Of a stretch of 64,000 nucleotides of DNA, positions 46,833-55,234 are shown one piece after another; position 1 is the stretch's first letter, and the number at the start of each line of letters is the position of its first letter. The stretch is from CAZTYW01 sp964617695 (lineage in GTDB: Bacteria > Chloroflexota > Dehalococcoidia > UBA2247 > RBG-13-53-26), in contig CAZTYW010000001.1 of assembly GCA_964617695.1 (NCBI GenBank), positions 22,213 to 86,212 on the forward strand. The letters are read 5' to 3'. A program made the position numbers and the translations under genes. Below the pieces are notes generated by a model. It did not search any database and was not told the DNA's origin. It saw nothing but the letters and a program-made list of their open reading frames with translations.

Positions 46833-48491
46833 CTACATCGTCTCGGGCGCGGTCATACCCATGAGGTGCAAAGCGCGGGCAAAGACAATCTTGGCAGCCT
46901 CAACAAGCTTCAGCCGAGCTGCCGTCAAAGACTCGTCATCGGAAATCACCCGGCATTGCCTGTAAAAGCTGTGAAACAGCGTGGCCAGGTCCTGAGCGTA
47001 ATACGGAAGGTGATGAGGTTCGAGGTTGCCAGCAACCATCTCCACCACCTCCGTTAGCTGAAGCATCTTTCTAATGAGAGTCAACTCAGGCTCACTGACA
47101 AGCAGACTCACGTCACCCTGGCTGTAGTCTATGTTTCTGTCTCGGGCGAGACGGAGAATGCTGGAAATGCGAGCGTGAGCATACTGAACGTAATAGACCG
47201 GGTTGTCAGCAGACTGTCTCTTGGCCAGCTCCAGGTCAAAGTCCATCTGACTATCTACTGAGCGCGCCAGAAAGAAGAAGCGACAGGCATCCGCACCAAC
47301 CTCCTCCACCAGGTCTCGAAGAGTGACCAGTTCCCCGCTGCGCTTGGAAACCCGGATCTCGACATCGCCGCGCCTCAGCGTCACCATCTGGGTAATTATG
47401 ACTTCCAGCCTGCCGGGGTCAATGCCCAGGGCGTGAACAATCGCTCTCATTCGAGGCACGTGTCCCTGGTGGTCAGCCCCCCAAATGTTGATAACCCGAT
47501 CGAACTTGCGCTCCAGGAACTTGTTATAGTGATAGGCAACGTCAGATGCAAAGTATGTCGGCGTGCCATTGCTGCGCACCAGCACGTTGTCCTTGTCCCC
47601 ACCCATTTCAGACGAGACAAACCAGACCGCACCCTCCTTCTCAGCTATGTACCCCGCCTGCTCCAACAACGACATTGCCTTCTGATACTGCCCCCGATCA
47701 TACAGGTCTCTCTCGCTGAACCAGACGTCGAAGTTGACACCCAACAGTTGCAGGTCATCCTTGATCGAGTCAAGGACCCTTCCTAGCCCGATCGCTCCTA
47801 TCTCGGCAACCGCCTGCTCGTGAGGCAGGTCAAGCAGGCTACTGCCTCTTTCGGCAACGATCTGCTCCGCCAGGTCCACCACGTAGCCGCCGTGGTAGCC
47901 ATCCGCTGGTATCTCAGCACTCACACCCAAGGCTTGCTGGTAACGCGCGTATAGGGACCGGTAGAAAGCATCCATTTGAGCACCAGCGTCATTGACATAG
48001 TACTCCCTCTCCACAGCATATCCACAGGCATCCAGCACATTCGCCAGAGTATCCCCCAGGATCGCCCCCCTCCCGTGCCCGACGTGCAGGGGTCCAGTGG
48101 GATTGACGCTCACGAACTCCAACTGCAGCCTCGAGCCCTTCCCCAAATCCACCTGCCCGCACGCCTCACCAGCCCGTAAGATGACTTCAACCTGCTGGGT
48201 CAGCCAGTCATTCCTCAGAGTGAAATTGATGAACCCCGGAGGCGCCACCTCTATCTTCTCCACCTCCGGGATGGGCGCAATCAACTTTGCCACGCTCCGA
48301 GCCAGGTCCAGCGGACGGGCCCCCACGGCTCGAGCCAGCTTCAGAGGCAAATTGCAGGCGTAGTCTCCGTGAGCCACATTCTGGGGATGCTCAACAGTAA
48401 TCTGAGGTAGATCGACCTGGGGTAGTGAGCCAGTCTGCTGCGCCTGGACAGCAGCCTGCTCCACAATACGGGCAATCTTGTGTTTAAGCAT
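46833..48491 (-). CDS. argS: Arginyl-tRNA synthetase
   Basis: This class I synthetase charges tRNA-Arg. The 552-residue product has the N-terminal Add1 domain, the HIGH box as HVGH in VNPTGPLHVGHGRGAILG, YYVNDAGAQMD, and the VSKRSGELVTLRDLVEEVG region in place of KMSKS. It also has the anticodon domain with YVQYAHARISSILR and the C-terminal LMGM. The ATG at 48491 is preferred; a TTG nine codons upstream is possible. It follows the second DegV gene by 42 bases and ends the fak operon. Confidence 0.96.
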   Translation of the reverse strand: MLKHKIARIVEQAAVQAQQTGSLPQVDLPQITVEHPQNVAHGDYACNLPLKLARAVGARPLDLARSVAKLIAPIPEVEKIEVAPPGFINFTLRNDWLTQQVEVILRAGEACGQVDLGKGSRLQLEFVSVNPTGPLHVGHGRGAILGDTLANVLDACGYAVEREYYVNDAGAQMDAFYRSLYARYQQALGVSAEIPADGYHGGYVVDLAEQIVAERGSSLLDLPHEQAVAEIGAIGLGRVLDSIKDDLQLLGVNFDVWFSERDLYDRGQYQKAMSLLEQAGYIAEKEGAVWFVSSEMGGDKDNVLVRSNGTPTYFASDVAYHYNKFLERKFDRVINIWGADHQGHVPRMRAIVHALGIDPGRLEVIITQMVTLRRGDVEIRVSKRSGELVTLRDLVEEVGADACRFFFLARSVDSQMDFDLELAKRQSADNPVYYVQYAHARISSILRLARDRNIDYSQGDVSLLVSEPELTLIRKMLQLTEVVEMVAGNLEPHHLPYYAQDLATLFHSFYRQCRVISDDESLTAARLKLVEAAKIVFARALHLMGMTAPETM

Positions 48492-48533
48492 GAAGACTCT
48501 GGCTTGTTCCGACGACAATGCCCCGCTACAGGG

Positions 48534-49448
48534 CTAACGAGGAACCCTCAATGAAGGCAGGCTGAACCTTCTACCTCTCCTCTCCTCGCCAACAGCTCGT
48601 TGGACCTCTCCCCGTCCCTGCCTGAGGGCCACCACCAGGGCGCCGGGACCACCATGAACTCCCAGCCCTGGGCCAACTCTGGATACTATGGACTCCTTCT
48701 CCGGGATAAGCGACTTCAGTCGCGTGACGAGGCTCTCCGCTTCTTTTGGCACGGTGTTGTGCACCACAGCTATATCCTCAACAGGCAGGCGTTTCTTGAC
48801 AAATTCATACAGGCGCTCCAGACCTTTGACGCGAGTGCGCGCCAGGCCCACCGGTGCCACCTCTCCATTGCGCATGGTGATCATTGGCTTCACCTTGATC
48901 ATAGCTCCAAGCAGGCGCGAAGCTCCGCCCAGGCGTCCACCTCTGAGTGCATACTTCAGTGTGTCAAGCACAGCAAGAACGTGTATTCTAGGAATGGAGT
49001 TCCACACCACCTCCAGCACCTCCTCCATGCCAGCACCAAGCCGCGCCTTCTCAGCGGCAGCCATGGTAACAAGCCCCAGGCCCATGCTCACCGACTCGGA
49101 ATCAACCACCTCAACACGGCATGCACGCTTCAACTCCTCTTTGCCCAGGACGGCCGACTTGTAAACAGCGCTTAGCTTGGAGGTGACTACCACCGAGACG
49201 ATCTCGTTGCTCTCCTCAGACAGCCGATCGTAGACCTCGGCAAAATCGCCCGGCGACGGAGCCGAAGTCGTCGGATGCACCCGGTCGTCCTGCAATCTGC
49301 GGTAGAACTCGTCGCCGCTTATGTCGACTCCATCCCGGTACGTCTTGTCGCCAAAATGCACATATGCAGGCACTACCGTGATGCCCAGCGCTTCCGCTAT
49401 TTGAGACGGGATATCGCAAGTGCTATCAGTGACTATCCTTACCGTCAT
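48534..49448 (-). CDS. DegV family fatty-acid-binding protein 1 (FakB-like)
   Basis: DegV/FakB proteins bind a fatty acid and present it to the kinase FakA. The 304-residue product begins VRIVTDSTCDIPSQIAEALGITVVPAYVHFGDKTYRDGVDI and has the TTSAPSPGDF loop that contacts the carboxylate. The C-terminus is about 25 residues longer than its neighbour and basic (GEERRGRRFSLPSLRVPR). The start overlaps the stop of the second copy by one base. It may differ in acyl-chain preference from the paralogue. Confidence 0.92.
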   Translation of the reverse strand: MTVRIVTDSTCDIPSQIAEALGITVVPAYVHFGDKTYRDGVDISGDEFYRRLQDDRVHPTTSAPSPGDFAEVYDRLSEESNEIVSVVVTSKLSAVYKSAVLGKEELKRACRVEVVDSESVSMGLGLVTMAAAEKARLGAGMEEVLEVVWNSIPRIHVLAVLDTLKYALRGGRLGGASRLLGAMIKVKPMITMRNGEVAPVGLARTRVKGLERLYEFVKKRLPVEDIAVVHNTVPKEAESLVTRLKSLIPEKESIVSRVGPGLGVHGGPGALVVALRQGRGEVQRAVGEERRGRRFSLPSLRVPR

Positions 49449-50281
49449 CAGTTCTCCAACACAGCGACACCGATTACATGCGGGCCAACGTGTACTCCTA
49501 CCGCAGGCCCAACCCTGGAGATATAGATACGCCCCCTAGGGAACAGGCCACCCAATCGGTCAGCCAGTGCTTCTGCTTCGTCGGGGGTAACGGCATGCTC
49601 AACGGCCAGCTCCCTGATGCGAGGATAACTCTGAACAAAATCGACCAGCCTGTCTATTGCCTTGGACCGACTCCGCTCCCTGCCGAAAGGGTGTACTTCA
49701 CCACCCTTCACACCAATGATGGGGTTCACCTTCAGTACAGACCCCAGCAGCGCCTGTGCCCTGCCGATGCGCCCACCCTTTCTGAGATACTCAAGAGTAT
49801 CGAAGCACATGTAGACGTGTGCCTTCGGAACGGCCTCCCTGGCAGCATCGATCAAGCGGTCCAGGTCTGCACCCTTCTGAGCCTCTTTGGCACACGTGAT
49901 GACTACCAGGCCTTCCGCCATACCCCCTGTCTCAGAGTCGACCACCTCCACCCGACACCTCTTCTTCATCTGCTCCTTGCCCCGAAGGGCTACTTCACAG
50001 ACGGCGCTGAGTTTGGCGGAAGCGTGAATGGAGAGGATCTCATCCGTTTCTTCGGCCAGTCTGTCATAGACTTCGCTCATTTCTCCCGGCGACGGCGTAC
50101 TGGTGACAGGCAACCTGCGGTTCGTTGCCAACTTGCGATAGAACTCATCAGTGCTCAGATCCACACCATCCCGGTAGACATCTGAGCCGAAGCGCACATA
50201 CAGAGGGACAACAACAATGCCAAACTCTTCAGCTAGCTTAGGGGGGAGATCAGCAACGGTATCCGTTACTATTCTAACCAT
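49448..50281 (-). CDS. DegV family fatty-acid-binding protein 2 (FakB-like)
   Basis: The 277-residue paralogue has VRIVTDTVADLPPKLAEEFGIVVVPLYVRFGSDVYRDGVDLSTDEFYRKL and the VTSTPSPGEM loop, a DSETGGMAEGL segment, and the GRAQALLGSVLKVNPIIGVKGGEV motif. It lies 14 bases behind the FakA-like kinase gene. Tandem FakB genes with one FakA are usual and allow different fatty acids to be activated. Confidence 0.93.
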   Translation of the reverse strand: MVRIVTDTVADLPPKLAEEFGIVVVPLYVRFGSDVYRDGVDLSTDEFYRKLATNRRLPVTSTPSPGEMSEVYDRLAEETDEILSIHASAKLSAVCEVALRGKEQMKKRCRVEVVDSETGGMAEGLVVITCAKEAQKGADLDRLIDAAREAVPKAHVYMCFDTLEYLRKGGRIGRAQALLGSVLKVNPIIGVKGGEVHPFGRERSRSKAIDRLVDFVQSYPRIRELAVEHAVTPDEAEALADRLGGLFPRGRIYISRVGPAVGVHVGPHVIGVAVLEN

Positions 50282-50295
50282 AGCGGCTGCCCACG

Positions 50296-51954
50296 CTATT
50301 CGACAGAGGCAATGTAATTATAGTGGGGCTGACCCCCGTATACCAGTTCCAGTTCGAGGTGCGGATACTGGTGTCGAATCCTGTCCGTAGTCCGCTTGGC
50401 TTCTAGCTCTCTTGTGTCCCTGCCATAGTAGATCGTGACTACTTCACTCTGCTCCGTATCGAGACGCGCCAGCACGTGCCAGAGGACTTCGTCAGGCCTC
50501 TCACCCACGTAGGCCAGCTTCCCATCGACGAACCCGATGGCCTGTTTCACCCTGATCTTCAGACGGCCGATCTTCGCAGGGCGCACCGCCCGGGTGACCT
50601 CTACCGTCGTCACCGCGGAACTGGCCTCCCTCATTAGAGATGCATTCGTCCGCAGATCGGCATCGTAGTTGAAGCATAAAAGAGCAGCTATCCCTTGCGG
50701 CATTGTCTCCGTGGCCACCACTCTTACCTTCTTATCTGTCAGACCGGGCACCTGCCTCACAGTGGGAATGATGTTCTTATTGTTGGGCAGGACTATCACC
50801 TTGTCCTGCGGTACCGATTCCACCGCCGCCAGCAACTCCCGAGTGCTCGGATTCATCGTCTGACCACCGGGCACAATAGCAGTCACTCCCAGGCTACGGA
50901 ACACCTCAGCCAGGCCCTCGCCCGAGACAACTGCCACGGTTGCGATGTCAGCCGGCGGGGCTTGTGCCTTGGTCGCCTCGGCAAAATCCCTGTGCTGGTC
51001 ATCCATGTTCTGTACCTTTATCTCGTGAAGTACACCCATCGAGGTAGCATATTGGATAACCTTCCCCGGCTCAAAGGTATGGATATGGACGTGAACCATC
51101 TTCTCATCGCCCACAACAATGAGGCATTGCCCCTGCCTCATTAACCGCTTGACAATCTTGTCCCGGTCCAGTGGCTTGCGACCTTCCGCCACGAACTCGG
51201 TGCAGTATCCGTAGGGCTCCTCAGTCTCCGCCGTCAGTCGTGGCACTCTGGATGCCAGAGCAACGCTGCTGGGAACGACTTCGGGGCGCCCGTGCTGCAT
51301 CTCAGCGTCTTCCCCTTTAAGGTACTTGAGGGCACCTTCCAGCACTACGTACAGCCCCTGCCCCCCGGCATCGACAACCCCTGCCTGTCGCAGGACAGGA
51401 AGCAGATTCGGGGTGTTAGCCACGGAATCCCTGGCCCCCACCACTGCAGCCTCCAAGACTGAAATGAGGTCCTGGGTCTGCCCAGAAACCTCCCGAGCGG
51501 CAACGGAGGCATCCCTGGCTACAGTCAGTATCGTTCCCTCCGTGGGATGCGTCAGCGCCCTATAGGCCATAGCAGCCCCTTCGGCCAGAGCAACAGCAAA
51601 GTCACCGCCAACGAACGATTGCCTGTCCCCCAACCCCTGGGCCAGACCCCGGAAAATCTGAGACAGGATTACGCCGCTGTTGCCCCGGGCACCCATCAGG
51701 GCCCCACGCGCCATAGCCTGTGCCACCGCAGAGGCGTTGGTATCCGGAGCGCGATACGCCTCTTCGACCGTGGACCGCATAGTAAGAAGCATGTTTGTAC
51801 CGCAGTCACCATCAGGTACGGGGAAAACGTTCAGAGCATTGATGTCGGGAGCGCTCTTCTCCAGCCACGACGTAGCTGCGCCGAACATCTCCCGCAACTC
51901 CCGCCCGTCGTAGGACGCCGCTTTGCTCCCCTTCCTGCCCCGAGCCTCTTGCAT
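50296..51954 (-). CDS. fakA: Fatty acid kinase FakA-like protein (DAK2 domain)
   Basis: FakA phosphorylates FakB-bound fatty acids for phospholipid synthesis. The 552-residue product has the DhaL-like N-terminal domain with NVFPVPDGDCGTNMLLTM (Mg-ATP-binding aspartates), a GARGNSGVILSQIFRG loop and DAGGQGLYVVLEG. A middle domain (EEPYGYCTEFVAEG) and a C-terminal domain (VVSGEGLAEVFRSLG...VIVLPNNKNI) follow. The usual DGDTGTNM has Cys in place of Thr here. It is divergent from rpmB, an arrangement known from many Gram-positives. Confidence 0.92.
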   Translation of the reverse strand: MQEARGRKGSKAASYDGRELREMFGAATSWLEKSAPDINALNVFPVPDGDCGTNMLLTMRSTVEEAYRAPDTNASAVAQAMARGALMGARGNSGVILSQIFRGLAQGLGDRQSFVGGDFAVALAEGAAMAYRALTHPTEGTILTVARDASVAAREVSGQTQDLISVLEAAVVGARDSVANTPNLLPVLRQAGVVDAGGQGLYVVLEGALKYLKGEDAEMQHGRPEVVPSSVALASRVPRLTAETEEPYGYCTEFVAEGRKPLDRDKIVKRLMRQGQCLIVVGDEKMVHVHIHTFEPGKVIQYATSMGVLHEIKVQNMDDQHRDFAEATKAQAPPADIATVAVVSGEGLAEVFRSLGVTAIVPGGQTMNPSTRELLAAVESVPQDKVIVLPNNKNIIPTVRQVPGLTDKKVRVVATETMPQGIAALLCFNYDADLRTNASLMREASSAVTTVEVTRAVRPAKIGRLKIRVKQAIGFVDGKLAYVGERPDEVLWHVLARLDTEQSEVVTIYYGRDTRELEAKRTTDRIRHQYPHLELELVYGGQPHYNYIASVE

Positions 51955-51987
51955 CTTGTTAGCTCCCCTTGTATTATTGTTGTGGTA

Positions 51988-52015
51988 ATCTTACAGGAAA
52001 AATACTCTTTGTCAA
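51988..52015 (-). promoter_or_regulatory. Promoter of fakA-degV-degV-argS
   Basis: TTGACA (52015-52010) and TAAGAT (51993-51988) on the minus strand are 16 bases apart, in the gap shared with divergent rpmB. Confidence 0.6.
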
Positions 52016-52032
52016 GATTGTAGCCAGAGACG

Positions 52033-52218
52033 ATGCCGAAGTGCGATATCTGTGGGAAGACAGCCCAGTTCGGGCACAACGTGAGTCACTCCAAGCGTCA
52101 TACAAAGCGCCGCTGGTTGCCTAACATACGTAGTGCCACACTGTCAGTGAACGGAATTGAGAGACGCGTTCGGGTGTGCACGCGCTGCCTGCGAACCAGC
52201 TACAAACTGGTGCGCTAG
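52033..52218 (+). CDS. rpmB: 50S ribosomal protein L28
   Basis: L28 is a large-subunit protein. The 61-residue product has MPKCDICGKTAQFGHNVSHSKRHTKRRWLPNIR and RVRVCTRCLRTS, with two CxxC pairs forming the zinc-binding variant. Its length is standard. It stands alone on the plus strand between fakA and argH. Confidence 0.96.
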   Translation: MPKCDICGKTAQFGHNVSHSKRHTKRRWLPNIRSATLSVNGIERRVRVCTRCLRTSYKLVR

Positions 52219-52291
52219 TCGACAAGCTCTCTCCGCTGACCATCCGGTAACCGTGCTCCAAGCCAACCGTTAGACGCTAGGCGCACAAAAC

Positions 52292-53674
52292 CTAGACGCT
52301 AGCCTCACCCTCAACAACATTTCTTGCCCTGGTCAGTTGGGCTTCCACCTGCTGAGGCGCGGTGCCACCCACGTTATTCCGAGCAGCAACAGAGGAATCC
52401 ACCGTAATGGCATAGACGTCATCCTCGAAAAGGGCCGAGAAACGCCGGTATTCGTCGAGACCAAGCTGATGCAAGCCGACGCCCTTGCCGAAGGCATGAC
52501 TTACCAGCTCGCCCACAACGCCGTGGGCCTGGCGGAACGGCATCCCCTTCCTCACCAGGTAATCAGCCACATCGGTGGCCAGACTGTAGCTTTCCTCGGC
52601 AGCATGGCGCGTCCGTGAAGAATTCACCTTCATGGTGCGTACCATTCCTGCAAAAACTTCCAGGGTAGAGACCAGCGTGTCTACCGCATCAAACAGACCC
52701 TCCTTGTCCTCCTGCAAGTCCCTGTTGTAGGCCAGGGGTAGTGCTTTGAGGACGGTCAGGGTAGCCATCAGGTTGCCGTAGGTCCGTCCAACCTTCCCAC
52801 GGGCCAGCTCTGCCACATCAGGGTTCTTTTTCTGAGGCATCATGCTGGACCCGGTGGCGTAGGCCTCGTCTATGTCGAGGAAATCGAACTCTGCCGACGA
52901 CCACATAACAAACTCCTCAGCCAGGCGTGAAAGGTGCATCATGGCTATGCTGGCCGCCGCCTGGTAGTCGATCACAAAGTCCCTGTCAGACACGGCGTCA
53001 ATGCTGTTTTGACTTATCTGGCTGAAGCCCAATTCTTTGGCCGCAAAGGCACGGTCAACAGGATACGGCACACCGGCTACCGCTCCGCTCCCCAAAGGCA
53101 GAACATCGGCCCGCCTGAGGCAGTCCTTGAACCTGGATATGTCACGCTCCAGCATCTCGAAGTAAGCTAACAGATGGTGAGCGAACAGCACGGGCTGGGC
53201 TCTCTGGAGGTGAGTATAACCCGGCATGATTACGTGCTTGTTGGCCTCGGCCACATCCAGAAGAGCACTCTGAAGCTGCCTGACTCGCCTGATTGTGTCT
53301 GCCACGGCTTCCTTGGTGAACAGACGCATGTCAAGGGCAACCTGGTCATTCCTGGAACGGGCAGTGTGGAGCTTGCCCGCCAACTCGCCCACCTTCTCCC
53401 CGAGGCGGGACTCGATGTTCATGTGAATGTCCTCCAGCTCAGACTTGAACTGGAATGTCCCCTGCTCGATCTCTTCCCTGATTGAAACCAGCCCCATGAT
53501 GATGAGTTCCGCTTCCTTCTCCGATATGACGCCCACCCTGGCGAGCATCTTGGCATGAGCGATGCTACCGGCAATATCCTGCCGGTAGAGCCGGTGGTCA
53601 AACGGTATGGACGCCGTGTACTGCCCGACCCGCTGGTCAGTGTCCTTCTGCAAACGACCTCGTAGATGTCTCAT
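52292..53674 (-). CDS. argH: Argininosuccinate lyase
   Basis: ArgH cleaves argininosuccinate to arginine and fumarate, the last step of arginine synthesis. The 460-residue product contains SRLGEKVGELAGKLHTARSRNDQVALDMRLF, GYTHLQRAQPVLFAHHLLAY and the fumarase/lyase signature GSSMMPQKKNPDVAEL with the flexible loop. The catalytic serine is in it. It follows the DNA methyltransferase gene by 15 bases on the same strand. Confidence 0.96.
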   Translation of the reverse strand: MRHLRGRLQKDTDQRVGQYTASIPFDHRLYRQDIAGSIAHAKMLARVGVISEKEAELIIMGLVSIREEIEQGTFQFKSELEDIHMNIESRLGEKVGELAGKLHTARSRNDQVALDMRLFTKEAVADTIRRVRQLQSALLDVAEANKHVIMPGYTHLQRAQPVLFAHHLLAYFEMLERDISRFKDCLRRADVLPLGSGAVAGVPYPVDRAFAAKELGFSQISQNSIDAVSDRDFVIDYQAAASIAMMHLSRLAEEFVMWSSAEFDFLDIDEAYATGSSMMPQKKNPDVAELARGKVGRTYGNLMATLTVLKALPLAYNRDLQEDKEGLFDAVDTLVSTLEVFAGMVRTMKVNSSRTRHAAEESYSLATDVADYLVRKGMPFRQAHGVVGELVSHAFGKGVGLHQLGLDEYRRFSALFEDDVYAITVDSSVAARNNVGGTAPQQVEAQLTRARNVVEGEASV

Positions 53675-53689
53675 AATCTCCCGCGCTAC

Positions 53690-54598
53690 TTAGTCGCTAC
53701 GGTACCCCCGTATCCTTGTCTCTGCCAGTTGAACATATTGCGGGTCAACGTCGTAGCCTATGTAGTGTCTCCCAGCCCTGATCGCTGCAAGACAGGTGGA
53801 ACCACTACCGCAAAAAGGGTCCAGGACGACTTCGTCCTTGAACGTATACAGCTCAATCAATCTGTAGGGAAGTTCAACGGGAAAGGGCGCCGGGTGCCCG
53901 ACCTTGTGCGCCTGCTCAGCAGGAAACGTCCACACGCTCTTGGTGAACTCCAGGAAGCCGTCTCTTTCTATGGTACTGGCCTTTCCATCCGAATTCTCTC
54001 TGCCCAATGCCTCCTTCGAGAAGACCAGGATATACTCATGGACATCCCTCAGTGCAGGGTTGGCAGCGGACAACCAGGTCCCCCAGGCTGTTGAAGGGCT
54101 GGCGCTGGATGCCTTGTTCCAGATGATTTCCCCCCTCATCAGGAAGCCGATATCAAGCATATCCTGAATGATATAGCTGTGTAAAGGGATATAGGGCTTT
54201 CGCCCCAGATTCGCCACGTTTACGCAAGCTCGCCCGCCCGTAACGAGCTTCCTGTACGTTTCGGCAAACACCCGCCTCAGCAATGCCCTGTACTCGTCCA
54301 GCGTCAAGTCCTGGTCGTATTCCTTGGTGACATTGTAAGGCGGCGAGGTGACCATCAGGTGCACGCTGGAGTCGGGGACCTCATCCATGCCCTCACTGCT
54401 CTTGCAGAACACCCGATCCAGGACTGAGGGATCAATCCTGTTCTCAATATGTGGGCCAGGCTTCTCTGTGCTCCGGCCCTCATATAGCCTGCTACTATAA
54501 AACCTGCTGGAATCATGACCGATCCGGCCCGGAGTGCCAAAGGAACTCGTCTGGGTCCCTCTCCTTCCCCGAACGGACTTTCGCTTGTCGCTATCCAT
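53690..54598 (-). CDS. Orphan site-specific DNA methyltransferase (N4-cytosine/N6-adenine type)
   Basis: The 302-residue protein has TSPPYNV at residues 84-90 as the catalytic motif IV, then the target region, and DPFCGSGSTCLAAIRAGRHYIGYDVDPQYVQLAETRI as motif I with the SAM-binding loop. Motif order (IV before I) makes it beta class. S/TPPY is more usual for N4-cytosine than for N6-adenine enzymes. About 50 N-terminal residues are low-complexity and basic. No restriction endonuclease is nearby, and it sits inside the arg operon between a TPR gene and argH. Confidence 0.9.
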   Translation of the reverse strand: MDSDKRKSVRGRRGTQTSSFGTPGRIGHDSSRFYSSRLYEGRSTEKPGPHIENRIDPSVLDRVFCKSSEGMDEVPDSSVHLMVTSPPYNVTKEYDQDLTLDEYRALLRRVFAETYRKLVTGGRACVNVANLGRKPYIPLHSYIIQDMLDIGFLMRGEIIWNKASSASPSTAWGTWLSAANPALRDVHEYILVFSKEALGRENSDGKASTIERDGFLEFTKSVWTFPAEQAHKVGHPAPFPVELPYRLIELYTFKDEVVLDPFCGSGSTCLAAIRAGRHYIGYDVDPQYVQLAETRIRGYRSD

Positions 54599-54601
54599 GT
54601 A

Positions 54602-55234
54602 TCACGCCAGCCTGCACAGGTTGTGGTAAAGCCACGGCCAGTCCGGGGCAATCTTGAGCGCTTTGTCAAGCTCCCTCTCGGCCCGGCGATACTTGCCCCG
54701 GTCCCTGTAGGCCACCGCCCATTGAAGGTGCTGTCTTGCTGTGTCCGGTTGCGGATGATCGCATATCCCCCCCTCCACCTGACTGCTCTCCACCTCGGCA
54801 AGCACCTCCAGTCTGGCGCCGGGGTGAAGATCAGCCACAGCCCCGAAAGCCTGCAGGGCCTTCTCCACCTCCCCCAGATACATGTAGCCCTCTCCCAGGA
54901 CCATGTAAGCTTCTGCGTAATCCGGTTTGAGTCTCAGCGCCTCCTTCGACTCGGCGATGGCCTGGTCTGCCGACTCGCTGAGTTTGAACCCGTTATGAAC
55001 ACCCCGCGTCACCGCCAGAAGCGGTGCAGCGGCATAAGCCCGGCCAAGTTGACAGTGGAACACGGGGTTGTCCGGCTCAAGACTGATAGCCTGCTGGAAA
55101 TGCCAGATGGCCTGGCCAAAATTGAATGCCTTCTTCCTGCGATCCCGGTACCGCAGGGCCTGCCTGTATTGGCTCTGAGCCTCACTAGCAGGTCGCCTGA
55201 AAAATGTGAGCAATTCCTTCACCGGCGTCTGCAC
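54602..55234 (-). CDS. TPR-repeat protein
   Basis: This 210-residue protein has TPR-type repeats: FGQAIWHFQQAISLEPDNPVFHCQLGRAYA, AIAESKEALRLKPDYAEAYMVLGEGYMYLGEVEKALQAF, and YRRAERELDKALKIAPDWPWLYHNL. I start it at GTG 55234, where argG ends (TAGTG), but later starts are possible. It is cytoplasmic by appearance. It lies between argG and the methyltransferase gene and its partner is unknown. Confidence 0.8.
   Translation of the reverse strand: MQTPVKELLTFFRRPASEAQSQYRQALRYRDRRKKAFNFGQAIWHFQQAISLEPDNPVFHCQLGRAYAAAPLLAVTRGVHNGFKLSESADQAIAESKEALRLKPDYAEAYMVLGEGYMYLGEVEKALQAFGAVADLHPGARLEVLAEVESSQVEGGICDHPQPDTARQHLQWAVAYRDRGKYRRAERELDKALKIAPDWPWLYHNLCRLA

Noticed and set aside
53690..54598. Restriction-modification system
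   Set aside because: Only a methyltransferase is present. Flanking genes are argH and a TPR protein.
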